A program made the position numbers and the translations under genes. From Coleofasciculus sp. S288 (GTDB lineage: Bacteria; Cyanobacteriota; Cyanobacteriia; Cyanobacteriales; Coleofasciculaceae), in contig JAIUYC010000391.1 in NCBI GenBank assembly GCA_020216575.1, forward strand, positions 1-5,244: a stretch of DNA of 5,244 nucleotides, read 5' to 3'. Under the pieces are notes generated by a model. That model saw only the letters and a program-made list of their open reading frames with translations, had not been told where the DNA came from and searched no databases. Numbering within the stretch: position 1 is the first letter of the stretch; each line of letters starts with the position of its first letter. Of the stretch, positions 1 to 5,130 are shown piece by piece.

Positions 1-316
1 GCGGAATCGCCTGAGCTTCATCCCAATAGGCAATGTTTCCAATGGGTGGGATGCGCCATCGGTGTGGGTGATGATGCATTCGCTGAGGAGGGTAGCTGAC
101 ATAGATGCCCTCAGTTTGCCGTTGCCAATACAACAAATGGGATGTTTTGCCCGCCCCTTCTGCCCCCTGCAACTGGACAAACAGCTTTGCCCTGACTGGT
201 GGCGGTTGAGATAAACCCCGGTCAATCCAACTTGTTTCAATCAACTCATCGAACTCTTCTGAGATGAATGGATTGCGATCTAGTCCGAGCCGATGGTAAG
301 GATCGTCAGATATCAT
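1..316 (-). CDS. ExeA-like P-loop ATPase, N-terminal 105 residues (3' end outside window)
   Basis: The reading frame opens at ATG 316-314 and stays open to the left edge, so only the N-terminal 105 residues are visible. It contains a Walker A motif, GAEGAGKTS (residues 51-59), and a Walker B motif, IAYWDEAQ (95-102), whose DE pair would bind magnesium and activate water. The opening DPYHRLGLDRNPF (5-17) resembles the short aromatic/NPF lead-in of ExeA- and AAA_22-type ATPases. The product is therefore probably a cytoplasmic ATP-hydrolysing switch protein. The spacing between the two motifs (about 36 residues) is short, as in ExeA/ORC-like ATPases. Its ATG overlaps the stop of the upstream arrestin-like gene as ATGA, which indicates translational coupling; a GAGG lies 11 nt upstream. 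The ATPase assignment is firm. The subfamily and the partner are inferred, and the sensor regions and C-terminus lie outside the window. Confidence 0.85.
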   Translation of the reverse strand, partial: MISDDPYHRLGLDRNPFISEEFDELIETSWIDRGLSQPPPVRAKLFVQLQGAEGAGKTSHLLYWQRQTEGIYVSYPPQRMHHHPHRWRIPPIGNIAYWDEAQAIP

Positions 317-666
317 AGTTGCGATCGCCTCGGAATCACCCGAATTGGAACAGTTTGTTTTTTGCTCCCCAAAATACCCACCCGAACTTCAGCCCTGAGT
401 TCCCAAATCACGCGGAATAATTTGCCATCAAAGGAAACGGGTACCTCTCGCGGCAGATGACATTGAAAGGAACGTACATCGCTAGCAGACAGTTGACCCA
501 ACTCTAACGTCACAACGGTTTGCTTTTGCTTGCTGCCTCGCCCTTCCGTGTGCCAACCCAATTTGACTGTCAATGGCTGTGATGGCTGGCTAGACTGCCA
601 AGTTACCTGTCCTGTTACCGATTTACCTAGTTCCACAACTGAATCCTTGAGAGTCAGGTATAACAT
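313..666 (-). CDS. Small arrestin-fold protein, middle gene of the ATPase unit
   Basis: The product is 117 residues of almost pure beta-strand pattern, with no signal peptide or membrane segment, so it should be cytoplasmic. The N-terminal part (VELGKSVTGQVTWQ, residues 11-24) matches the G-x-x-V-x-G-x-V strand of arrestin N domains. Residues 67-94 follow the pattern F-x-x-x-LP-x-x-x-P-x-SF-x-G-x-x-x-x-x-x-W-x-L-x-A-x-V, the most conserved stretch of bacterial arrestin-like (Spo0M-type) proteins. At 117 residues it holds about one beta-sandwich, half of a two-domain arrestin. The frame extends ten codons further upstream, but ATG 666 is preferred: GGAGG lies 7 nt before it, and it overlaps the previous stop as TGATG. 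The next gene starts in its last codon (ATGA). An adaptor role between the membrane protein and the ATPase is inference. Confidence 0.72.
   Translation of the reverse strand: MLYLTLKDSVVELGKSVTGQVTWQSSQPSQPLTVKLGWHTEGRGSKQKQTVVTLELGQLSASDVRSFQCHLPREVPVSFDGKLFRVIWELRAEVRVGILGSKKQTVPIRVIPRRSQL
321..328. repeat. HIP1 palindrome GCGATCGC
   Basis: The octamer is a perfect match to the highly iterated palindrome of cyanobacterial genomes. It lies inside the last codons (Arg-Arg-Ser-Gln) of the small arrestin-like gene. Confidence 0.9.
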
Positions 667-1418
667 CACACAACCTCCGGTTCCACTTGTAAACAAAACA
701 CCGAATCATCTTTAATAATGCCTGGGATGTTTAGATGAACGTCAATACCCCACAAAACATAGTTTGCCTCGTTAGAACTTTTAACTCGGATGGTCGGAGT
801 GCCATCAGCCGGAATGCGAATGTGCCAGTCTCGCTCAATGCGAGTGGAACCGGGTACTACCTCTAGTGTTGGTAAGTCCTGATACCAAACAGGTTCCCCA
901 TAGAAGCTGGCAGAGCCACTGCCGCGATTGTCCATGTACACTTCTAGGCAGATTAAGCGACCCCACACCCAACCCTGTGTCTTTGCTGAATACCCAGATT
1001 TGAGATGACGGCGAAAGGTGAGCGTCAGGGTTTCCCCTAGGCGCAAAGGATAACAGGGAAGAACTAGTTCGCCTGGATTAGCCCGTTTCAGAGCTTGTAA
1101 CTTAACAGGTACTGCCCAGATAGAACTGATTCCTGCCAGCGCCAGCAGAAAACCAAATAGACTGATCAGAATGCGAAAAATTATGTGTATTCCACTCCCC
1201 AGAATGCCAGTGTAGATGATCCATGGAGCAAGCAGCAGCATGAAGGCTCCAGAGAACAGCATTACTCCTATTTTCATTCCTTGGCGGGTATTGTCGAAAT
1301 CTACGAACACAAATCCTACTGCTTGCTTTTCAGGCTGTTGGTCTACACGTTGAAATAGTTTTTCTGCCAAGGTTTGCAATCGGAATTTTAACTCAGGTGG
1401 CTGGAGTGGATTAGCCAT
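666..1418 (-). CDS. Two-helix membrane protein with C-terminal arrestin-like domain
   Basis: The product has 250 residues. Residues 1-47 are hydrophilic. Two hydrophobic stretches (about 48-72 and 78-102) form a helical hairpin, giving a predicted inner- or thylakoid-membrane protein with both termini on the same side. Residues 103-250 are beta-rich and end with an arrestin-like signature: a strand with IRIPADGTPT (200-209), then YVLWGIDVHLNIPG (220-233), then VFCLQVEP (240-247). A similar C-terminal pattern, of the type I-x-W-x-L-x-V-x-x-x-x-P-G, occurs in bacterial DUF3592-like membrane proteins. The frame continues 23 codons upstream to a TTG, but ATG 1418 is preferred because AGAAGG lies 4 nt before it. 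It is the first gene of a minus-strand unit with the small arrestin-like protein and the ATPase. I do not recognise a named family. Membrane topology and fold are read from sequence pattern only. Confidence 0.7.
   Translation of the reverse strand: MANPLQPPELKFRLQTLAEKLFQRVDQQPEKQAVGFVFVDFDNTRQGMKIGVMLFSGAFMLLLAPWIIYTGILGSGIHIIFRILISLFGFLLALAGISSIWAVPVKLQALKRANPGELVLPCYPLRLGETLTLTFRRHLKSGYSAKTQGWVWGRLICLEVYMDNRGSGSASFYGEPVWYQDLPTLEVVPGSTRIERDWHIRIPADGTPTIRVKSSNEANYVLWGIDVHLNIPGIIKDDSVFCLQVEPEVV
674..678 (-). promoter_or_regulatory. Shine-Dalgarno that sets the start of the small arrestin-like gene
   Basis: On the minus strand GGAGG lies exactly 7 nt upstream of ATG 666, inside the last codons of the upstream gene. 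This near-consensus site favours the internal ATG over the upstream-extended start and supports coupled translation through the TGATG junction. Confidence 0.75.
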
Positions 1419-1580
1419 AATGCCTTCTCTTGCTCGATAGGAGACTCCACTATTCTCTTCACTCTTTCTGCAGTCGGGTAGATGCAAGGGTGAGTATTAG
1501 CCGTAAATTCTTCAGTGCGATCGCAAATCACCCAAAGTTAGCTTGACAAAGAAAACCCAAGATCTACTCCAATTCACTTA
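1419..1580. other. Upstream region of the arrestin/ATPase unit, no gene
   Basis: These 162 bp separate the DUF29 fragment from the membrane-protein gene and should hold the promoter of the minus-strand unit. A minus-strand TAATAC at 1499-1494 could be a -10 box, but no convincing -35 lies 16-18 bp upstream. In the other reading frames I see no continuation of the DUF29 C-terminus, so the missing part of that gene is not hidden here. Confidence 0.5.
1517..1524. repeat. HIP1 palindrome GCGATCGC
   Basis: This second perfect copy of the cyanobacterial octamer lies in the spacer upstream of the arrestin/ATPase unit. None occurs inside the IS605 element. Confidence 0.9.
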
Positions 1581-1742
1581 TCAACTTACTTGCTTCCCCA
1601 GGGATTCAATCTCCTCAATCAGATTGAGTAAGTCAAGCTGACTCGATTGGTGTTTGCGAAGTAAAAACGCTTGTTCCTGTGTCCAAGCGTAGAAATCAGT
1701 TTCGTAGAGGCTTGGTGTAGGCATTGGTTTCTCTGGGTTCAT
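1581..1742 (-). pseudogene. Truncated DUF29-family gene (N-terminal fragment)
   Basis: Read from ATG 1742, the fragment encodes 53 residues. Residues 11-50 carry the recognisable N-terminal half of DUF29 proteins, common in cyanobacteria: SLYETDFYAWTQEQAFLLR, then a variable stretch, then LDLLNLIEEIESLG. Full family members run to roughly 140-160 residues. This copy stops at TGA 1583-1581 right after ESLGKQVS, so the C-terminal half with its conserved helices is missing. A second start at Met 6 (ATG 1727) is closer to the usual DUF29 N-terminus. The open frame extends upstream to TTG 1835, but those codons run through the IS left-end hairpin and are not native. The gene is thus broken at its 3' end by decay, and its upstream region is displaced by the IS605 element. 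DUF29 function is unknown; the fragment is probably inactive. Confidence 0.75.
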
Positions 1743-1756
1743 TAGCTTTCTTCGCC

Positions 1757-1796
1757 GGAAGCCCCACACCATAGCGGTACTCCGCTTGGTGTCGGG
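1757..1796 (+). repeat. IS left-end hairpin recognised by TnpA
   Basis: After GGAAG (1757-1761), CCC (1763-1765) pairs with GGG (1794-1796) across a bulged C1793. ACACCA (1766-1771) pairs with TGGTGT (1787-1792). T1772 is bulged. AGCGG (1773-1777) pairs with CCGCT (1782-1786) around the loop TACT. The bulged T partway up the stem is the hallmark of TnpA-binding hairpins in IS608 and ISDra2. The same GGAAG lead-in, bulged T and TACT loop recur at the right end. Confidence 0.85.
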
Positions 1797-1835
1797 ATGG
1801 ATAGGCGGGTTGCTGTAGGGACTCTTATCAACCAA

Positions 1836-2246
1836 TCAATCTGGCGAGTCTTGACCCTCAATGTACTTCTTTAACGCCGACACGGTTACACCGCCACAAG
1901 AGGCAATGAAGTAAGACCCATTCCACAGAACGTCTTTGTAATAAAAGCTATTAACCCTGTCCTCAAACTCAGAGCGTAATCTACGACTGGTAACGGTTTT
2001 GACACTATTTACAAGCTTGCTCAGTTCAATTCCAGGGTGGTATTGAAACAGTAAATGAACGTGGTTTTCTTCCCCGTTAAATTCAATTACCCGACACTCC
2101 CATTTTTCTAGTAAATCCTCAAAGACTTCGTGCAAGCGGTCTAGCATTTCTTTGGTGAATAGGTTTTTTCGATACTTTGTTGTCAGTACCAGATGAGCCT
2201 TTAAGTCTGATACAGAACGCCCTCTAGAAACAAAATCATTTTTCAT
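1836..2246 (-). CDS. tnpA: IS200/IS605 family Y1 (HUH) transposase TnpA
   Basis: The product has 136 residues, the normal length for this family. TnpA is a dimeric single-strand DNA transposase that cuts and rejoins the top strand at both element ends through a 5'-phosphotyrosine, coordinating one metal ion with its HUH pair. Visible hallmarks are the N-terminal SVSDLKAHLVLTTKYRKN (residues 11-28), the HUH motif H62-V-H64 in ENHVHLL, SYFIASCGGVTVSALKKYIEGQ-type C-terminal helix with catalytic Tyr128, and Gln132 as third metal ligand. The start is ATG 2246; no good ribosome site precedes it, as is common for tightly held IS genes. The stop lies 40 bp inside the left-end hairpin. It diverges from tnpB across a 57-bp spacer containing a 10-bp inverted repeat. 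The protein looks intact and catalytically competent. Confidence 0.96.
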   Translation of the reverse strand: MKNDFVSRGRSVSDLKAHLVLTTKYRKNLFTKEMLDRLHEVFEDLLEKWECRVIEFNGEENHVHLLFQYHPGIELSKLVNSVKTVTSRRLRSEFEDRVNSFYYKDVLWNGSYFIASCGGVTVSALKKYIEGQDSPD

Positions 2247-2259
2247 CCGAGAAAGTATT

Positions 2260-2295
2260 TTAATTGGTGTATACTAAAACAGTAGCACCAATTAA
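2260..2295. promoter_or_regulatory. Perfect 10-bp inverted repeat in the tnpA/tnpB divergent spacer
   Basis: TTAATTGGTG (2260-2269) and CACCAATTAA (2286-2295) are exact reverse complements separated by 16 bp. The spacer holds TATACT (2270-2275), a plausible -10 box for tnpB, though without a matching -35. The repeat could be an operator for a dimeric repressor shared by both genes, or could fold as an mRNA leader hairpin that limits translation. The symmetry is directly visible; the role is inferred. Confidence 0.5.
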
Positions 2296-2303
2296 CTCTT
2301 CAA

Positions 2304-3533
2304 GTGAGAACTGCTTACCAGTACCTATTACGTCCAACAAAACACCAAGCCACAGAACTAGACAGATGGCTGTCAATGCTTTGCGCTCAATACAACTACT
2401 TGTTGGCTGATAGGTTTAACTGGTACGAGCAAAACCGCTCTCCTGTTAATGCTTGTCCTCTCGTCTGTCACTTGCCTGAGTTGCGCGACAATCCCGACTA
2501 TTACTCGCAAAAGAAAACGTTACCTCAGCTCAAGAAAACTCATCCTTGGTATGGCGAGATTTACTCTCAAGTCCTTCAGGATGTTGTTAAGCGAGTTAAG
2601 TTAACATTTGACCGTTTTTTAAAAGGTGATAGTAGCGGCAACCGTAGCGGAAAACCGAGATTTAAGGCTCGTAACCGTTATCGTACCTTCACTTATCCTC
2701 AGATGAAGGACGGGTGTTTGCAGGGGAATCTGATTAACTTGCCAATGTTCGGGAAGGTCAAGGTTGTCTTGCATCGCCCTATCCCTGATGGGTTCAAAAT
2801 TAAAACGGCATCTGTCACCAAGAAAGCTGATAGGTTTTACCTGACGCTTTCCCTGGAAGACAAGACAATTCCAGAAATCAAACCGGATTTCAACCCAGAT
2901 AAAATTACCGGAATTGATGTTGGTTTAAAGGAGTTCTTAACAACCTCCGAGGGTGAAACCGTTGCTATACCGCAACATTACCGCAAATCCCAAAAGCGTC
3001 TGCGAGTTCTTCAAAAGCGGGTATCACGCCGCAAGAAAGGAAGCAACGGTAGAACAGACGCTATCAAACAACTAGGGAAGCAACACAAGAAAGTTGCAGA
3101 CAAACGCAAGGATTTCCACTTCAAAACAGCAAATTGGCTGTTATCAAAATATGACGTTGTAGCTCACGAAGAGTTGAATGTCAAAGGACTAGCTCGTACA
3201 AGGTTGGCTAAATCTGTGCTGGATGCTGGGTGGTCAAGCTTCCTGTCAATACTGACAAACAAAGCCGAAAATGCTGGCTTGTTGGTTGTCCCAGTAAGCG
3301 CCCGTAACACCTCACAAGATTGCTCAAATTGCGGCGAGAAAGTTCCTAAAAAGCTGCATATTCGGTGGCACGATTGCCCTCATTGCGGGTGTAGTCTCGA
3401 CCGAGATCATAACGCAGCAATAAATATAAAAAATAGAGCGGTGGGGCAACCCGTTCTTAAAGCCAAGAGCCTCCTAAGCGATAGCCGGATTGTCTTGGAA
3501 GCCTACACCGTACCTGTACTCAGGTCGGTGTAG
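2304..3533 (+). CDS. tnpB: TnpB RNA-guided nuclease of the IS605-type element
   Basis: The product has 409 residues and looks full length. TnpB is the Cas12 ancestor: a RuvC nuclease guided by an omega RNA made from the right end of the element, which cuts DNA beside a target-adjacent motif and helps retain the element. Visible features: N-terminal wedge/HTH region ([19 protein letters not shown], 5-23); RuvC-I Asp205 in GIDVGL; RuvC-II Glu289 in [10 protein letters not shown]; a CxxC...CxxC zinc ribbon (Cys340, Cys343, Cys358, Cys361); and RuvC-III Asp368 in [11 protein letters not shown]. All three catalytic acids are present. The start is GTG 2304, the only initiator before an in-frame stop at 2283-2285, and no clear Shine-Dalgarno precedes it. 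The last ten codons and the stop lie within the right-end hairpin, so coding sequence and DNA recognition element overlap. Confidence 0.95.
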   Translation: MRTAYQYLLRPTKHQATELDRWLSMLCAQYNYLLADRFNWYEQNRSPVNACPLVCHLPELRDNPDYYSQKKTLPQLKKTHPWYGEIYSQVLQDVVKRVKLTFDRFLKGDSSGNRSGKPRFKARNRYRTFTYPQMKDGCLQGNLINLPMFGKVKVVLHRPIPDGFKIKTASVTKKADRFYLTLSLEDKTIPEIKPDFNPDKITGIDVGLKEFLTTSEGETVAIPQHYRKSQKRLRVLQKRVSRRKKGSNGRTDAIKQLGKQHKKVADKRKDFHFKTANWLLSKYDVVAHEELNVKGLARTRLAKSVLDAGWSSFLSILTNKAENAGLLVVPVSARNTSQDCSNCGEKVPKKLHIRWHDCPHCGCSLDRDHNAAINIKNRAVGQPVLKAKSLLSDSRIVLEAYTVPVLRSV

Positions 3534-3563
3534 GAGTTGTCACTTTCCAACCTCAACGTCACC
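3400..3563 (+). ncRNA. Predicted omega RNA (TnpB guide RNA), limits approximate
   Basis: In characterised IS605-family elements the 3' end of tnpB plus the right end is processed into the TnpB guide RNA, and the guide begins at the first base outside the element. Here the scaffold would end at TCAC (3540-3543) and include the hairpin at 3502-3534. The guide would start at TTTCCAACCTC (3544 onward), about 16-20 nt long. The 5' limit is a guess. The inference rests on family knowledge plus the intact TnpB. Confidence 0.5.
3497..3534 (+). repeat. IS right-end hairpin recognised by TnpA
   Basis: After GGAAG (3497-3501), CCTACACCG (3502-3510) pairs perfectly with CGGTGTAGG (3526-3534). T3511 is bulged. 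ACCTG (3512-3516) pairs with CAGGT (3521-3525) around the loop TACT. The architecture mirrors the left-end hairpin: same orientation, same bulged T, same 5-bp upper stem and same loop. The tnpB stop TAG (3531-3533) lies inside it. No T-run follows, so it is not an ordinary terminator. Confidence 0.88.
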
Positions 3564-3823
3564 ATTGTAGAACTGCCTATCAACTCAGGACTTACACAAA
3601 TTTCCTTTTGAACCGTCATTGGTAGGGGCGAAGCCCAGTGTGGGAGAGATAAGTGTACACCACAGCCCCGACACGGGGAGAGAGCAAGATGCCTTTTGTC
3701 TTACTTCTCCCCACAGCTCGATCGGAAAAACCCAGCTTGGGGGTCTGCCCCCTAAACCCCCCAGTGGGGGACGGAGTGCCTACCTAGAGACCCCCTGCAC
3801 AAGGATTGATCGGTTGTATTTCC
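3544..3823. other. Non-coding, hairpin-rich spacer between the IS and the acetyltransferase
   Basis: I find no credible gene in these 280 bp. Several short self-complementary units are visible: GGGC-GAA-GCCC (3626-3636), the palindrome GTGTACAC (3653-3660), CCCC-GACAC-GGGG (3666-3678) and GGGGG-TCTG-CCCCC (3739-3752), followed by further C6 and G5 runs (3757-3770). The motifs AGGACTTACACAA (near 3587) and GGTAGGGGCGAAGC (3621-3634) resemble, from memory, dispersed intergenic repeats of filamentous cyanobacteria. The first bases (3544 onward) are probably the displaced upstream region of the DUF29 gene. Confidence 0.5.
3726..3752 (-). terminator. Candidate terminator of the Eis-like gene
   Basis: Read on the minus strand, a GGGGG-CAGA-CCCCC hairpin is followed by a small CCCA-AGC-TGGG stem and then TTTTT (3730-3726), about 70 nt after the stop at 3824. 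The T-run directly after a GC stem fits intrinsic termination, but the T-adjacent stem is only 4 bp and the larger hairpin is set back from it. Confidence 0.4.
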
Positions 3824-4990
3824 TCAAAACTTATCAGGCATCCACGGTGCTGAACCAGTAAATAGCTGAGTGGCAATGGCAAGGGCAGCATCACTGGCTT
3901 CGATATGACCGATGAGTTGCAATTGATAGGGTGTGAATAGTCCCGTATAGAGGGGAGCGAGTCCCCGGATATCTAACTGCAACTCGCCTCGACCTCCTCT
4001 ACTCACCTCGCCCCGTCCCTTAGAAACCGTTAGGATAAACTGCCCGTTGTTTTCAGGCAATAAATCGTCCCGAACTGCCAAATGCAATTCCGCCTCTACT
4101 TCCAAGGGATAGCCCCGCTTAGAGAGTGCTCCTACTACATCAACCACTCGCAGCAACCAGCGATCTAGATGCCGCGCATGCCCGGTTTGCTCAGGTAACA
4201 GCAGTAAGAATGGATCGAGGGGTGAACCCCACCAAAGTACCTTATCGATTTGCGATCGATGATCGCTCAGGAACGTCAACAAACGCCGCCCTGCTGCCGG
4301 AGTTAAAGCAACCCAATCTCGAATTGACAGGTTGTTATCTGAGCGTTGGCTGAAAATGATATAGCCTTCGGGTTGCGCTGGAGAACCGACCACATAAGCA
4401 TAAATTGTCTCATTTGGTGGCTGAAGCACGAACTGCCACATGATCGGATTTCGAGCCAAATTGCCATTATTTTTAATCGCCCATTGCTGGTGCAGGTTAT
4501 GAAAAATCTCCGGCTGCGGCACAACGGAGCGAATTGGCAAAGTGCGGTCATTGAGCATAATACTGGCAGCAGGTAACTCCCAATAACAACCAGCCCCTGC
4601 CTGTTCGTATCCCACTTTCCGATAGGGGCGTTGAGTTGCCGCATAAAGTGTCGAAAGCGGCACTCCTTTGGTATGAAGTTCCTTGAGGGTGTAAGTTAGA
4701 AGTTTAACGGCTATCCCCGTGCCTCGATATTCGGGTGGTACGCCCACAGCAGCGATACCTGTCATCGGTACGCACTGACCTTCATACCACTGACCCATGT
4801 CCAAAAGCGCTAAGCCACCAGCCACCTCGTCCCCAGTGCGGATCACTCGAAAGTTTTCCAACCCGATAGTATTGGAATAAAGCGACCAGTAATCATCGAT
4901 CTGGGGATTAAAGCACTGACCCAGAATTTCGGCCAAGCGTTGGGCTTCCTCATCGCCTGAACAATTGCTAAATGTGAGCGGAGATGTCAT
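3824..4990 (-). CDS. Eis-like GNAT N-acetyltransferase
   Basis: The product has 388 residues, close to the roughly 400 of Eis-type acetyltransferases, which pair two GNAT-fold domains with a C-terminal SCP2-like domain and transfer acetyl from acetyl-CoA to amines. Numbered from the preferred ATG 4990, the first GNAT domain has the acetyl-CoA loop VGVPPEYRGTGIAVKLL (82-98; Arg89, Gly90, Gly92). It then has LYAATQRPYRKVGYE (115-129), whose Tyr123 fits the family's acid tyrosine before the GY. The region around 150-275 fits the second GNAT fold. The rest, with VEAELHLAVRDDLLPENNG and ELQLDIRGLAPLYTG, fits the SCP2-like part. The chain ends in Phe, as in mycobacterial Eis, where the terminal carboxylate is catalytic. 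The frame extends 3 codons to TTG 4999; neither start has a clear ribosome site. The substrate is unknown and cannot be read from the sequence. It stands alone and diverges from the gene at 5131. Confidence 0.82.
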   Translation of the reverse strand: MTSPLTFSNCSGDEEAQRLAEILGQCFNPQIDDYWSLYSNTIGLENFRVIRTGDEVAGGLALLDMGQWYEGQCVPMTGIAAVGVPPEYRGTGIAVKLLTYTLKELHTKGVPLSTLYAATQRPYRKVGYEQAGAGCYWELPAASIMLNDRTLPIRSVVPQPEIFHNLHQQWAIKNNGNLARNPIMWQFVLQPPNETIYAYVVGSPAQPEGYIIFSQRSDNNLSIRDWVALTPAAGRRLLTFLSDHRSQIDKVLWWGSPLDPFLLLLPEQTGHARHLDRWLLRVVDVVGALSKRGYPLEVEAELHLAVRDDLLPENNGQFILTVSKGRGEVSRGGRGELQLDIRGLAPLYTGLFTPYQLQLIGHIEASDAALAIATQLFTGSAPWMPDKF

Positions 4991-5119
4991 AAATGCCAAG
5001 AAGTTTACGATTCTTCATGAAGTAGTGAGAAAAAATTTAAGCTTCATTGCGAAGTCATAAGACAGTCAACCTAGCGTGCTAACTTCTATTGATGTTGACA
5101 GACAGCTCGGCTTTAGGAA

Positions 5120-5125
5120 AGGAGG
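5120..5125 (+). promoter_or_regulatory. Strong Shine-Dalgarno AGGAGG for the right-edge gene
   Basis: A consensus AGGAGG lies 5 nt before TTG 5131, within AAAGGAGGA. This decides for the unusual TTG start over the in-frame ATG at 5092, which has no ribosome site. Confidence 0.7.
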
Positions 5126-5130
5126 ACACC

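Larger units (their letters stand above)
1746..3543 (+). mobile_element. Complete IS605-type insertion sequence (IS200/IS605 family), about 1.8 kb
   Basis: The element has divergent tnpA (minus) and tnpB (plus), the IS605 layout, with matching subterminal hairpins at both ends and no terminal inverted repeats or target duplication. Limits were set with the guide rule of IS608, as I recall it: guide base 1 pairs with cleavage base 2, guide 2 with cleavage 1, and guide 4 with cleavage 4. At the right end, GAAG beside the hairpin foot predicts TC-x-C, and TCAC is found at 3540-3543, 5 nt past the hairpin. At the left end, AAGC beside the foot predicts TT-x-G, and TTAG is found at 1742-1745. Cleavage after each gives 1746-3543 (1798 bp). 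The presence of the element is certain. The right end is well supported; the left end is somewhat less so. Both genes look intact, so it may be mobile. Confidence 0.88.

Noticed and set aside
530..715. Plus-strand frame of 61 codons
   Set aside because: It lies opposite the two arrestin-like genes, whose starts, ribosome site and fold patterns are well supported.
1743..1835. Upstream extension of the DUF29 fragment to TTG 1835
   Set aside because: These codons run through the IS left-end hairpin and predicted element boundary, and they do not resemble DUF29.
3502..3534. Intrinsic terminator for tnpB
   Set aside because: The hairpin is strong but no T-run follows it, and its bulged T and match to the left-end hairpin show it is the transposase recognition site.
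3619..3861. Plus-strand frame of 80 codons
   Set aside because: It starts at TTG without a ribosome site, has a proline/glycine-rich composition from C/G runs and hairpins, and overlaps the end of the acetyltransferase gene.
4252..4266. GCGATC-GAT-GATCGC inverted repeat
   Set aside because: It is a HIP1-like duplication within coding sequence; with 6-bp arms in a HIP1-rich genome it is not evidence for an operator.
4126..4644. Three frames of 75-113 codons on both strands
   Set aside because: All lie inside the acetyltransferase gene in other frames and lack ribosome sites or recognisable motifs.
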